Shown here: positions 24,686 through 32,420 of the stretch, in pieces
Position numbering within the stretch: the first letter of the stretch is position 1
How the letters are laid out: every line of letters begins with the position of its first letter
DNA from: Chryseosolibacter sp964532595
GTDB lineage: Bacteria > Bacteroidota > Bacteroidia > Cytophagales > Cyclobacteriaceae
Reading direction: 5' to 3'
Assembly (NCBI GenBank): GCA_964532595.1
Contig: CAZHIQ010000010.1
Span: 27,414 to 91,413, forward strand
Length of the DNA: 64,000 nt
Program-made: the position numbers and the translations under genes
Notes under the pieces: model-generated
Database searches by the model: none
The model's input: only the letters and a program-made list of their open reading frames with translations
Told to the model about the DNA's origin: nothing

Positions 24686-26305
24686 TTATGCCTGTTCATC
24701 ATTCAAGCGGATAAGCAGCCCTTCGTCACCGCTTACGGTGAGGCTGTTTTCGACAAGGGCTCCGTCGCGTTCAGGGATAGTTGAAAGGACAATCGTGCCT
24801 GAAAATGGAAAAGACTCGGGTTGGAAGAAATAAGGACGGTGCGAAAGGTTGAGCACCACCATAAAGCGTGTATTGCCGGCGCGGCGGATATACGCCATTG
24901 CCTGGCGGTCGCAATGGACCGGAGAAAAATCTCCGTGATGAAGCGCGGGTTCCATCCGTCTCAACCCGAGGAGTCGCCGGTACAGGTTAAGCATTGAATA
25001 AGGGGCTTCTGCCTGAAGCTTGACATTGATTCGCTTAAACGAAGGAGGGAGGGGAAGCCAGGGTTCTGTAGCGGAAAACCCTCCGTACTGACTATCATCC
25101 CACTGCATAGGCGTTCGGGAGGGATCCCGGCTTAGATTGAGGCCGGGCATGTTCAACCCCTGAGGGTCTTTGAACTGCTCTGGCGGGATGGCGACATCGG
25201 CCATCCCGATTTCATCCCCATAATAGAGCGTTGGCGTACCGCGCAGGGTCAGCAACATCAAGGCCGCTACTTGAGCCTGAGCACTTCCGATGCGGCTGAT
25301 GACACGCGGCTGATCGTGGTTGCCAATGACCCAGTTCGGCCATCCGCCTTCCGGCAAAATAGACTCGTACTCCTGAATCGCCGCGTAGATACGTTCCGGT
25401 TCCCACTGGAGTTCCAGCAACTGAAAGTTGAAAGGGAGATGTGCCCCCGAGTTGTTTTCGCCGTAGTACTTCACCAGCCGGGTGAGCGGAAGATATATTT
25501 CACCGATCATCATCCTCTCTTCGTATTCTTCAAGTACCGCCCTCATTCCCCGGACGACGTCGTGTACTTCCGGCTGATCCGTTGAGTAAACGGGAAGAAG
25601 TTGTTCGTAAGGGGCCCGGCCCGGTTGATAATCCGGGTTCGGAGGGTTATCGCGAAATTGATCATCCTTCACCATGTGCCACATAACATCTACGCGAAAG
25701 CCGTCGACACCTTTATCAAGCCAGAACCGAATCACATCGAACATGGCGTTTCGGACCTCCGGATTTCTCCAATTGAGATCGGGCTGTTCCTTGAGGAAAG
25801 CGTGGTAATAATACTGTCCCGTATCATCGTCCCACTCCCACGCAGGACCTCCGAATACGCTGAGCCAGTTAGTCGGTGGACCTCCATCCGGCTTTGGATC
25901 ACGCCATATATACCAGTCGCGCTTCGGATTGTCCCGGGAGGATCGGGATTCGATAAACCACTTGTGTTTGTCAGAGGTGTGGTTGGGAACCAGATCCATC
26001 ACCAGCTTCATGTTGCGACGATGAACTTCCTCTACGAGGCGATCAAAATCTTTCATGGATCCAAACAACGGATCAATACTGAGATAATCCGCGATATCAT
26101 ACCCGAAGTCAGCCATGGGGGAGGTGTACACCGGAGAAATCCAGATGGCGTCCACGCCGAGCCACTCGAGATAATCGAGTCGCTGGGTGACGCCCGCCAG
26201 ATCTCCAATTCCATCTTTGTTGGCATCCTGAAACGACCGCGGGTAGATCTGATAAATAACTCCCGTCTGCCACCAAAGGTATCGGTGTTTGTCGACTATA
26301 CTCAT
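24686..26305 (-). CDS. GH13 alpha-glucosidase (oligo-1,6-glucosidase type)
   Basis: A 539-residue alpha-amylase family enzyme without signal peptide, so cytoplasmic. Catalytic residues are D206 (GFRVDVMWH), E269 (MIGEIYL) and D331 (IGNHDQPR). The valine after D206 is associated in this family with alpha-1,6 specificity, which points to isomaltose-type oligosaccharides, though specificity is only inferred. The C-terminal beta domain ends around 539. Its start overlaps the end of the TreS-like gene by four bases (ATGA), so the two are translationally coupled. Confidence 0.93.
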   Translation of the reverse strand: MSIVDKHRYLWWQTGVIYQIYPRSFQDANKDGIGDLAGVTQRLDYLEWLGVDAIWISPVYTSPMADFGYDIADYLSIDPLFGSMKDFDRLVEEVHRRNMKLVMDLVPNHTSDKHKWFIESRSSRDNPKRDWYIWRDPKPDGGPPTNWLSVFGGPAWEWDDDTGQYYYHAFLKEQPDLNWRNPEVRNAMFDVIRFWLDKGVDGFRVDVMWHMVKDDQFRDNPPNPDYQPGRAPYEQLLPVYSTDQPEVHDVVRGMRAVLEEYEERMMIGEIYLPLTRLVKYYGENNSGAHLPFNFQLLELQWEPERIYAAIQEYESILPEGGWPNWVIGNHDQPRVISRIGSAQAQVAALMLLTLRGTPTLYYGDEIGMADVAIPPEQFKDPQGLNMPGLNLSRDPSRTPMQWDDSQYGGFSATEPWLPLPPSFKRINVKLQAEAPYSMLNLYRRLLGLRRMEPALHHGDFSPVHCDRQAMAYIRRAGNTRFMVVLNLSHRPYFFQPESFPFSGTIVLSTIPERDGALVENSLTVSGDEGLLIRLNDEQA

Positions 26306-27957
26306 GATTTTGACGTGTTATGAAGGAGATGGCTCAGGTCATCGGAACGGAACCACCGATAGCCATAGGCGCCGAGGCGGATTCGATGCCGTCCCTGCTC
26401 ATCGGCAACAAGTTCCTCGATATTCAGAAGGTCGGTGAGCTTAGACTCCTCCTTGCGTTTAGTATCGAGAATCACCTCGTGCGCATGAGCATCAAAGTTG
26501 TGCAAGGTGATGAGCGAACTCCCGCGCCATCGATAGTACAACGCGAGGATGGAGCGATTATCGGTTTCTATGATTACCCAGTCGCCCCAGCCTATCTCCG
26601 AGCACTCCTGTCGAAGCCTGATCATCGAAGTCATCCAGTTGAGCAGCGAGTCCGGTTGCCGCCGCTGGCTCTCGACATTCACGGCGTCATAGCCGTAAGG
26701 ACCTTCGTCAATGACTGGATGAACGAGTGAGTCGGCTTTGGAAAATCCGGCGTTTTTTTCTCCCGACCATTGCATCGGGGTTCTAACGGCATCGCGTTCC
26801 TTGAGGCCAAGGTTATCGCCCATACCAATTTCGTCGCCGTAGCGTATGACAGGAGTTCCCGGAAGCGCAAACATCAGGCTATACGCGAGCTCCGTTTGCT
26901 GGCGGTTGCCCAACATCGGAGCCAGGCGCCGTCGTATTCCCCGTTCATAGATCTGCATGTTCTTTTCCGGGCCAAACCGCTCAAATACCTTCTTGCGTTC
27001 TTCATCCTTGAGACGTCCCAGATCCAGTTCATCGTGGTTTCGCAGAAATGTGGCCCATTGCGAACTCGGGAAGTACAATCGTGTTGCCTCAAGAGCGCGC
27101 ACCAGCGGCCTAACATCGGCTGTCGCCAACGCGTAGAAGATGTACTGATTGACGAAGAAATTAAACATCAGGTGAATTCCGTTTCCCTCTTCGCCGAAAT
27201 ACTTCCCCGACTCCTTAGGAAGCACATTCGCTTCACCGAGAAGAATTGAGTGACCCTTTCGCCACTGCAGGAATCGTCGCATCTCGCGGAGATACTCGAA
27301 CCGCAGTTTCTTGTCGGCTCCGGGTTGCCGCGATTCCAGAATAAAGGGAACGGCATCCACGCGAAATCCCTCCACCCCAAGCTCGAGCCAAAAGCCCATT
27401 ATTCGCCGGATTTCCGCTCTTACTTCGTCGTTGTCGATGTTGAGATCGGGCTGAAACTTATGGAAGCGATGATGATACCAGCTCTTTGATTTCGCATCGC
27501 GCGTCCAGGTCGCCTCCTGCACCCCGGGGAATACCATCCCATCGTTCCAGTCTTTGGGCCTCTTATTCGACCAAACGTACCATTCGCGATGACGGGCATC
27601 CGGCCCTGTCCGTGCATCCTGAAACCACGGATGTTCGTCGGATGTGTGATTGACCACCAGATCGATAATAACTTTGATACCACGCTTGGTCGCCTGGTGA
27701 ATGAACTCGACAAAGTTTCCGGGAGAGCCGTGGCGGGGATCAACGCCGTAGTAGTCTTTGATGTCATATCCGTTGTCGCGGTTGGGAGTAGGCTGGAAGG
27801 GTGCGAGCCAGACGGTGTCAACTCCCAGCGCATGGAGATAGTCGAGACGGGCGGTCAAGCCTTCGAAGTCGCCGACACCATCGCCGTTTCCATCCATAAA
27901 CGTCTCCAGATCCAGGCTGTAAATAATCGCATTCTTGTACCACAGGTCTTCTATCAT
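26302..27957 (-). CDS. TreS-like GH13 enzyme (trehalose synthase / maltose glucosylmutase type)
   Basis: A 551-residue cytoplasmic enzyme. Catalytic residues are D201 (GFRVDAVPF), E242 (LLGEANVLP) and D309 (FLRNHDELDL). Features resembling TreS include WYKNAIIYSLDLETFMDGNG, FLRNHDELDL, GIRRRLAPML and YGDEIGMGDNLGLKERDAV. TreS interconverts maltose and trehalose. The maltokinase domain fused to TreS in many bacteria is absent and no maltokinase gene is nearby. It lies between the DUF4112 gene (12-base gap) and the alpha-glucosidase gene (four-base overlap). An alternative is a GH13 hydrolase that has lost mutase activity. Confidence 0.88.
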   Translation of the reverse strand: MIEDLWYKNAIIYSLDLETFMDGNGDGVGDFEGLTARLDYLHALGVDTVWLAPFQPTPNRDNGYDIKDYYGVDPRHGSPGNFVEFIHQATKRGIKVIIDLVVNHTSDEHPWFQDARTGPDARHREWYVWSNKRPKDWNDGMVFPGVQEATWTRDAKSKSWYHHRFHKFQPDLNIDNDEVRAEIRRIMGFWLELGVEGFRVDAVPFILESRQPGADKKLRFEYLREMRRFLQWRKGHSILLGEANVLPKESGKYFGEEGNGIHLMFNFFVNQYIFYALATADVRPLVRALEATRLYFPSSQWATFLRNHDELDLGRLKDEERKKVFERFGPEKNMQIYERGIRRRLAPMLGNRQQTELAYSLMFALPGTPVIRYGDEIGMGDNLGLKERDAVRTPMQWSGEKNAGFSKADSLVHPVIDEGPYGYDAVNVESQRRQPDSLLNWMTSMIRLRQECSEIGWGDWVIIETDNRSILALYYRWRGSSLITLHNFDAHAHEVILDTKRKEESKLTDLLNIEELVADEQGRHRIRLGAYGYRWFRSDDLSHLLHNTSKS

Positions 27958-27969
27958 GTCTCGCCGGTT

Positions 27970-28464
27970 TCAAAAAAGGAATTCGATGATCTTCCAGACG
28001 CCCCAAACGACCAGAGCGACCAGTGTCAGAGCAATAACGATAATCAATGCAAGCAACCCCTTGCCCGACCCCTGGTGTTTGCCCTCAAAGTAGTGTTCCC
28101 GAAGGAGACGGACGTTGCGTTCATTCGCCCTAAAGAAGACATCACCAATTGTGCCGACTAACGGAACCGCGCCGATGAGGGTATCAATCCCTGCATTGAG
28201 CAGCATCTTGACGACTACTTTGCGACTGGCTCCATGGTTATGCATCGTATAGATCAGCATCCCTGAAATTGCCAAGGTTACAAGATCGCCTATCACGGGA
28301 ACCAGGCTGAGAATGGGATCCAGGCCAAATCGGATGTTCGTACCCGGAATTACGAACTTCGAATCAAGAAGCTGTGACATTTGTTCAAATGCCTGCAAGG
28401 AAGGAACGGACGACTTTCCCCTGGGATTCTGCGGATCATACACTACGCGCACATTGGGTTCCAT
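27970..28464 (-). CDS. DUF4112 membrane protein
   Basis: A 164-residue protein. The chosen ATG gives MEPNVRVVYDPQNPRG; the longer frame would start in the terminator of the upstream gene. Core motif: LLDSKFVIPGTNIRFGLDPILSLVPVIGDL, typical of DUF4112, with three hydrophobic segments at about 55-85, 100-125 and 135-162. The function of the family is not known. It is the first gene of the run leading into the two GH13 genes, with a 12-base spacing, so a link to osmotic or envelope stress along with trehalose is possible (inference). Confidence 0.9.
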   Translation of the reverse strand: MEPNVRVVYDPQNPRGKSSVPSLQAFEQMSQLLDSKFVIPGTNIRFGLDPILSLVPVIGDLVTLAISGMLIYTMHNHGASRKVVVKMLLNAGIDTLIGAVPLVGTIGDVFFRANERNVRLLREHYFEGKHQGSGKGLLALIIVIALTLVALVVWGVWKIIEFLF

Positions 28465-28477
28465 GTCCGATGCGACG

Positions 28478-28511
28478 AAAAAAAAATGCCAACCCGCTGC
28501 GGGTGGCATTT
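28478..28511 (-). terminator. Terminator of the M3 peptidase gene
   Basis: Read on the minus strand, AAATGCCACCCG pairs with CGGGT(T)GGCATTT around a short loop, with one bulge, and is followed by a T-run of nine. It lies 24 bases after the peptidase stop and just before the DUF4112 start. Confidence 0.9.
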
Positions 28512-28534
28512 AGTTCGTGTGCCTGAAAAGGGCG

Positions 28535-30691
28535 TTATTTCTCCGGGACCGGGAAACCGCGTTTGACCATGAGCGCCTCGATTTTCGGATCGCGGCCACG
28601 GAACGCGCGATAGCCGTCGGCCGGGTCAATGGTGTTTCCAACGGAGAATACATGCTCGCGTAGTCGTGCCGCCACCGCTTCGTCGTAGGGACCTCCAGCC
28701 TCGGTAAAGGCGGTGAAAGCATCGGCCGTAAGAACATCCGACCACAGGTAGCTGTAATAACCTGCCGAGTAACTGTCACTTGAGAAAATATGCAAAAAAT
28801 GGGGACTTCTATGCCTCATTACCAGCTCTTTGGGCATTTCAAGCTCTTCCAGCACTTCGCGTTCAAAGGAGTCGGGATCGATCGACTCGTCGGTGGATAA
28901 ATGCATCCGCATGTCTACGAGTGCACTGGCCAGGTATTCGGTCGTAGCAAATCCCTGATTGAATGTTGCCGCGCGTTCGATGCGATCCACTAACGCCTGG
29001 GGTATGGGCTCATTGGTTTGGTAGTGCAAAGCGAATCGTTGCAGTACCTCAGGCGTCGAAAGCCAGTGCTCAAGGAGTTGAGACGGGAACTCGACATAGT
29101 CGCGAACAACGGCCGTTCCGGAAAGGGATGGATAGGTAACACGCGATGCCAGACCGTGGAGTGCGTGCCCAAATTCATGGAAAAGCGTCGTAGCATCGTC
29201 CCATGAGATCAGCACCGGCTCGCCCGGCTTTCCTTTGACGAAGTTCGAGTTGTTTGAAACGATGGTCGTGACCGGGCCATCCATGCTTTCCTGCTTGCGA
29301 TAGGCGTTCATCCATGCCCCCGAACGCTTGCCTTCCCGCGCATAGGGATCAAAATACCACAAGCCAACGTGCGCTCCCGATGATTTATCTTTCACCTCCC
29401 ATACTTTGACATCGGGATGATAGACGGGGACACCTTCTACCGGACTGAACGCAAAACCGAAAAGCTCACCTGCAACCCAGAACATCCCTTCGCGCAGTTT
29501 GTCGAGCTGCAGATAAGGCTTTACCTCATTCTGATCCAGGTCGTAGCGCGCTTTGCGCACCTTTTCCTGATAGTAACGGTAATCCCAGGGCGCGATGGTT
29601 ATCCCTGCGCGCTCTTTATTGGCCAGCGCCTGCATGTCAGCCACTTCTTCCTGCACGCGAGCAATCGCGGGCTTCCAGACAGCCTCCAGCAGCTCCATCG
29701 CCGCTTCCGGAGTCTTAGCCATGGTGTTCTCGAGGCGCCAATGGGCGTGAGTTTCGTATCCCAGCAATCGGGCGCGCTCCAGCCTCAACTTCAGAATGTC
29801 CGTGATAATTCGGTTGTTGTCGTGCTCGTCACCGTTGTCGCCGCGATTAACGAACATCTTCCATACGCGTTCCCGCAGCGCTCGCTTTCCCGAATAGGTA
29901 AGGAACGGATCAACCGACGAACGTGTGTTGGAGATGACCCACTTGCCGTCCAGCCCCTTCTCTTTTGCCACTTCTGCCGCGGCTGTCTTTACGGAGAAGG
30001 GTAGACCTGCGAGATCATTCTCGTGATCTATGACCAGCATCCTTTCATTCTCATCGGCGAGAACGTTTTGGCTGAACCGGGTAAAAAGACCGGCCAGTTC
30101 CTGGTTGATGGCCGACAATCGCTTCTTCTGATCCTTGTTCAGGCGGGCACCCTGACGAACAAAGTTAGTGTAATACAGCCACACGAGGCGCTGTTGTTCA
30201 GCCGTGAGGTTGCTCGCTTCACGCGCCTTGTACACCGCCTCGATACGGGAGAAGAGTTTTTCGTTCTGATATATCTTATCAGAGAAGGCCGCAAGTCTCG
30301 GCGCCATCTTGCGTTGAACGTCGCGAAACTCGGGCGAACTCATCGTAGAGCTCCAGACGCCGTAGACCGTGGTCACCCGCGAAAGCGTTTTTCCACTACG
30401 CTCCAAAGCCGCTATGGTATTTTCGAAAGAGGGGGCCGCTTGGGTAGAAGTGATGCGCTCGATCTCGGCGAGTTTCTCGTCCATCGCCGCCTGTAAGGCC
30501 GGTTCAAAATCAGCTACCCGGACCTTGTCGAAAGCAGGGACACCTCCATAAGGCCCCGTCCATGCCGCTAAAAGCGGATTATTCTTTTGTGCAGACTCGT
30601 CACCCGAGTCAGTAAAGGCCGAGCCTCCCGATTGCGTTGATATCAAACCCATTGCTATGGCCAGAAAAAGTGTTAGACGAACATGTTTCAT
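28535..30691 (-). CDS. M3-family zinc metallopeptidase (oligopeptidase A / dipeptidyl carboxypeptidase type)
   Basis: A 718-residue enzyme. The ATG giving MKHVRLTLFLAIAMGLISTQ provides a signal peptide; an upstream in-frame start adds 20 residues. The zinc site is H505-E506-x-x-H509 in TLFHEFGHALHGL with the third ligand expected about 25 residues on, near DYVEFPSQLLEHW. Full family length. Predicted to cut short peptides in the periplasm, removing dipeptides or cleaving internally. It is monocistronic: own promoter and strong terminator. Confidence 0.95.
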   Translation of the reverse strand: MKHVRLTLFLAIAMGLISTQSGGSAFTDSGDESAQKNNPLLAAWTGPYGGVPAFDKVRVADFEPALQAAMDEKLAEIERITSTQAAPSFENTIAALERSGKTLSRVTTVYGVWSSTMSSPEFRDVQRKMAPRLAAFSDKIYQNEKLFSRIEAVYKAREASNLTAEQQRLVWLYYTNFVRQGARLNKDQKKRLSAINQELAGLFTRFSQNVLADENERMLVIDHENDLAGLPFSVKTAAAEVAKEKGLDGKWVISNTRSSVDPFLTYSGKRALRERVWKMFVNRGDNGDEHDNNRIITDILKLRLERARLLGYETHAHWRLENTMAKTPEAAMELLEAVWKPAIARVQEEVADMQALANKERAGITIAPWDYRYYQEKVRKARYDLDQNEVKPYLQLDKLREGMFWVAGELFGFAFSPVEGVPVYHPDVKVWEVKDKSSGAHVGLWYFDPYAREGKRSGAWMNAYRKQESMDGPVTTIVSNNSNFVKGKPGEPVLISWDDATTLFHEFGHALHGLASRVTYPSLSGTAVVRDYVEFPSQLLEHWLSTPEVLQRFALHYQTNEPIPQALVDRIERAATFNQGFATTEYLASALVDMRMHLSTDESIDPDSFEREVLEELEMPKELVMRHRSPHFLHIFSSDSYSAGYYSYLWSDVLTADAFTAFTEAGGPYDEAVAARLREHVFSVGNTIDPADGYRAFRGRDPKIEALMVKRGFPVPEK

Positions 30692-30711
30692 ACCTGTAGT
30701 CGGTTCTGAAA

Positions 30712-30719
30712 CAAAGATA
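30712..30719 (-). promoter_or_regulatory. -7 box of the M3 peptidase gene
   Basis: On the minus strand TATCTTTG matches TAnnTTTG exactly, 20 bases before the start codon. A -33 TTTG is not seen at the standard distance. The identical octamer is the -7 box of the cold-shock gene. Confidence 0.45.
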
Positions 30720-30757
30720 GTCAAAAAAACAGGGGCCATGGCCGCCAGCAAACCACC

Positions 30758-31804
30758 TTAACGCTCTTCGTCGTAGTAAAGTTTGTAGAACTTCCGGCCA
30801 TCTTCATCGACGCCTTTCTCGATTAATGAGCGGTCTCCATGAATGTAGATGTGGAAGTTGCGATCAAGCTTAAGTACGCTCTTAAATACTTTCGCCTGTC
30901 TTTTTACGGCATTAACGGCAATTTCAAACTCGGGTACAACATTGACCTGGTGCTCGTTCTGGTAATCTCCCTTGAATTTACGAAAGGACGTGATGACTTC
31001 GTCGTGTTGAAATACATCACGCGCGAACTCCTGCTCATTAAACGTTTCGTTCTTCTTGAAGTAATTGATTGAACGGTTGAGGTAATCGATCTGGTCAGCC
31101 TTGGAAATATCAAACTCTTCGTCGAGCCGGTCCGTGACAAAATTCCGGGTAAGATCGAGATAGTTTTGGGTCTGATAGTAGTTGTCGGCCACCGGTTTAA
31201 GCTTCAGGAACTCGTCTTTCCAGTACTGTGCTTCTTCTCCACTACTTTGCGTGTCAAGGACACAAACGCGATAACCTTCCTCTTTTCTGGTGTCAAAAAT
31301 GATACAGGCTTTGTCCGGTTTCTTGACGCTGATACCCTGGTCGTGGTTCACGCCGAAATAGGCATCTTCCTGAAACACCTTGAGAAATGTTTCGCGGTTT
31401 TCGGACTTGAATATCCCGATCGCATCGACCGACTCTTCGTTGAAAATGCAGTCGCCAAAGTACGCGACATACATTTCACCGCCCTTTATCCTCGGATGAT
31501 TTGAGTACCCGTACAGGATGTTAGCCAGATCTTTTGATCGATCGACAAACACTTCCTCGTCTTCGAAGATGGCTGAAGCCACGGTATAGACTTCGTTGAG
31601 ATCAAGTGACGACACATGATGAAAATGATAAAAGACGGGCTCCCGGAAAGGAGAGAGAAAATAGGAGGTGAGTATGCGATCCAACTCAGGTTGAGCTGCC
31701 GTATCCGTCAGCTCGTCTGACAAAATTACGGGCTCCTCCTGCAACGGATTTCCGACTTTATGAATAATGAGCTTCTCAAGTTGTGTTCGTCCAAAGTTTA
31801 TCAT
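30758..31804 (-). CDS. Nucleoid-associated protein (NdpA/YejK-like)
   Basis: A 348-residue cytoplasmic protein. The chosen ATG gives MINFGRTQLEKLIIHKVGNP, the family's usual beginning; seven extra upstream codons are less likely. Further typical segments are FYHFHHVSSLDLNEVYTVAS and YVAYFGDCIFNEESVDAIGI. Relatives bind DNA and are found on the nucleoid; exact function is unsettled. A 50- to 61-codon open frame directly upstream ends in a four-base overlap with this start. Confidence 0.88.
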   Translation of the reverse strand: MINFGRTQLEKLIIHKVGNPLQEEPVILSDELTDTAAQPELDRILTSYFLSPFREPVFYHFHHVSSLDLNEVYTVASAIFEDEEVFVDRSKDLANILYGYSNHPRIKGGEMYVAYFGDCIFNEESVDAIGIFKSENRETFLKVFQEDAYFGVNHDQGISVKKPDKACIIFDTRKEEGYRVCVLDTQSSGEEAQYWKDEFLKLKPVADNYYQTQNYLDLTRNFVTDRLDEEFDISKADQIDYLNRSINYFKKNETFNEQEFARDVFQHDEVITSFRKFKGDYQNEHQVNVVPEFEIAVNAVKRQAKVFKSVLKLDRNFHIYIHGDRSLIEKGVDEDGRKFYKLYYDEER

Positions 31805-31953
31805 AGCACGTAGTGGGTGGCGCAATGATAAGGAAAGAAGGACAGGTGGAAAAGGGCAGCACGGCCGGGCGTCTGAAAAGTTTGAATATGATCACGGGCG
31901 GTTTGAATCTTAGCGATCTGATCTTTAATTTCCGTTAAGAAATTCTCCTCCAC
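31801..31953 (-). CDS. Possible small protein coupled to the nucleoid-associated gene
   Basis: Starting at GTG, the frame encodes 50 residues (VEENFLTEIKDQIAKIQTAR onward), beginning with an amphipathic helix. Its TGA overlaps the downstream ATG in an ATGA arrangement typical of coupled genes. A longer version from an ATG at 31986 would overlap the iron-sulfur gene on the other strand. I know no homologue, and the same stretch must hold the promoter of the divergent gene, so it may be chance. Confidence 0.25.
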   Translation of the reverse strand: MEENFLTEIKDQIAKIQTARDHIQTFQTPGRAALFHLSFFPYHCATHYVL

Positions 31954-32418
31954 ATGCCTCAGTACAAGCTCATGATCAACGGCCAACCACGCGAGGTTGA
32001 CGCGGATCCCGACACGCCCCTTCTTTGGATTTTACGTGACCACCTTGGTCTGGTGGGTACAAAATATGGGTGCGGTATTTCCCAATGCGGCGCCTGCACG
32101 GTGCATCTGAACGGTCGCCCCAGCCGGTCGTGCACCTTTCCTGTGGCTGCTGTCCGCGACAATCCGGTGGTCACGATCGAAGGATTATCTGAAGACGGCA
32201 ACCACCCGGTGCAACAAGCCTGGAAAGAAGTTGACGTTCCGCAATGCGGCTATTGTCAGGCGGGTCAGATCATGACGGCCACAGCCTTTCTTGCTTCGAC
32301 CCCCAACCCTACGGTGGAGCAGGTTGATAATGCCATGAACGGAAACCTCTGTCGCTGTGGAACTTATCACCGTATTCGTGAAGCTGTACTTCTTGCTGCC
32401 ACCAAAATGAAGCCGTAA
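31954..32418 (+). CDS. (2Fe-2S)-binding subunit of a molybdenum hydroxylase (IorA-like)
   Basis: A 154-residue subunit with two iron-sulfur sites: a plant-ferredoxin-type cluster at C40, C45, C48 and C60, and a helical-domain cluster at C98, C101, C133 and C135 (CGYCQAGQ, CRCGTYHR). It passes electrons from the molybdenum site of the partner encoded two bases downstream. Isoquinoline oxidoreductase-type enzymes have exactly this pair and lack a flavin subunit, as here. A possible promoter has TTTG at 31902 and a weak -7 box 20 bases later. Confidence 0.95.
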   Translation: MPQYKLMINGQPREVDADPDTPLLWILRDHLGLVGTKYGCGISQCGACTVHLNGRPSRSCTFPVAAVRDNPVVTIEGLSEDGNHPVQQAWKEVDVPQCGYCQAGQIMTATAFLASTPNPTVEQVDNAMNGNLCRCGTYHRIREAVLLAATKMKP

Positions 32419-32420
32419 CG

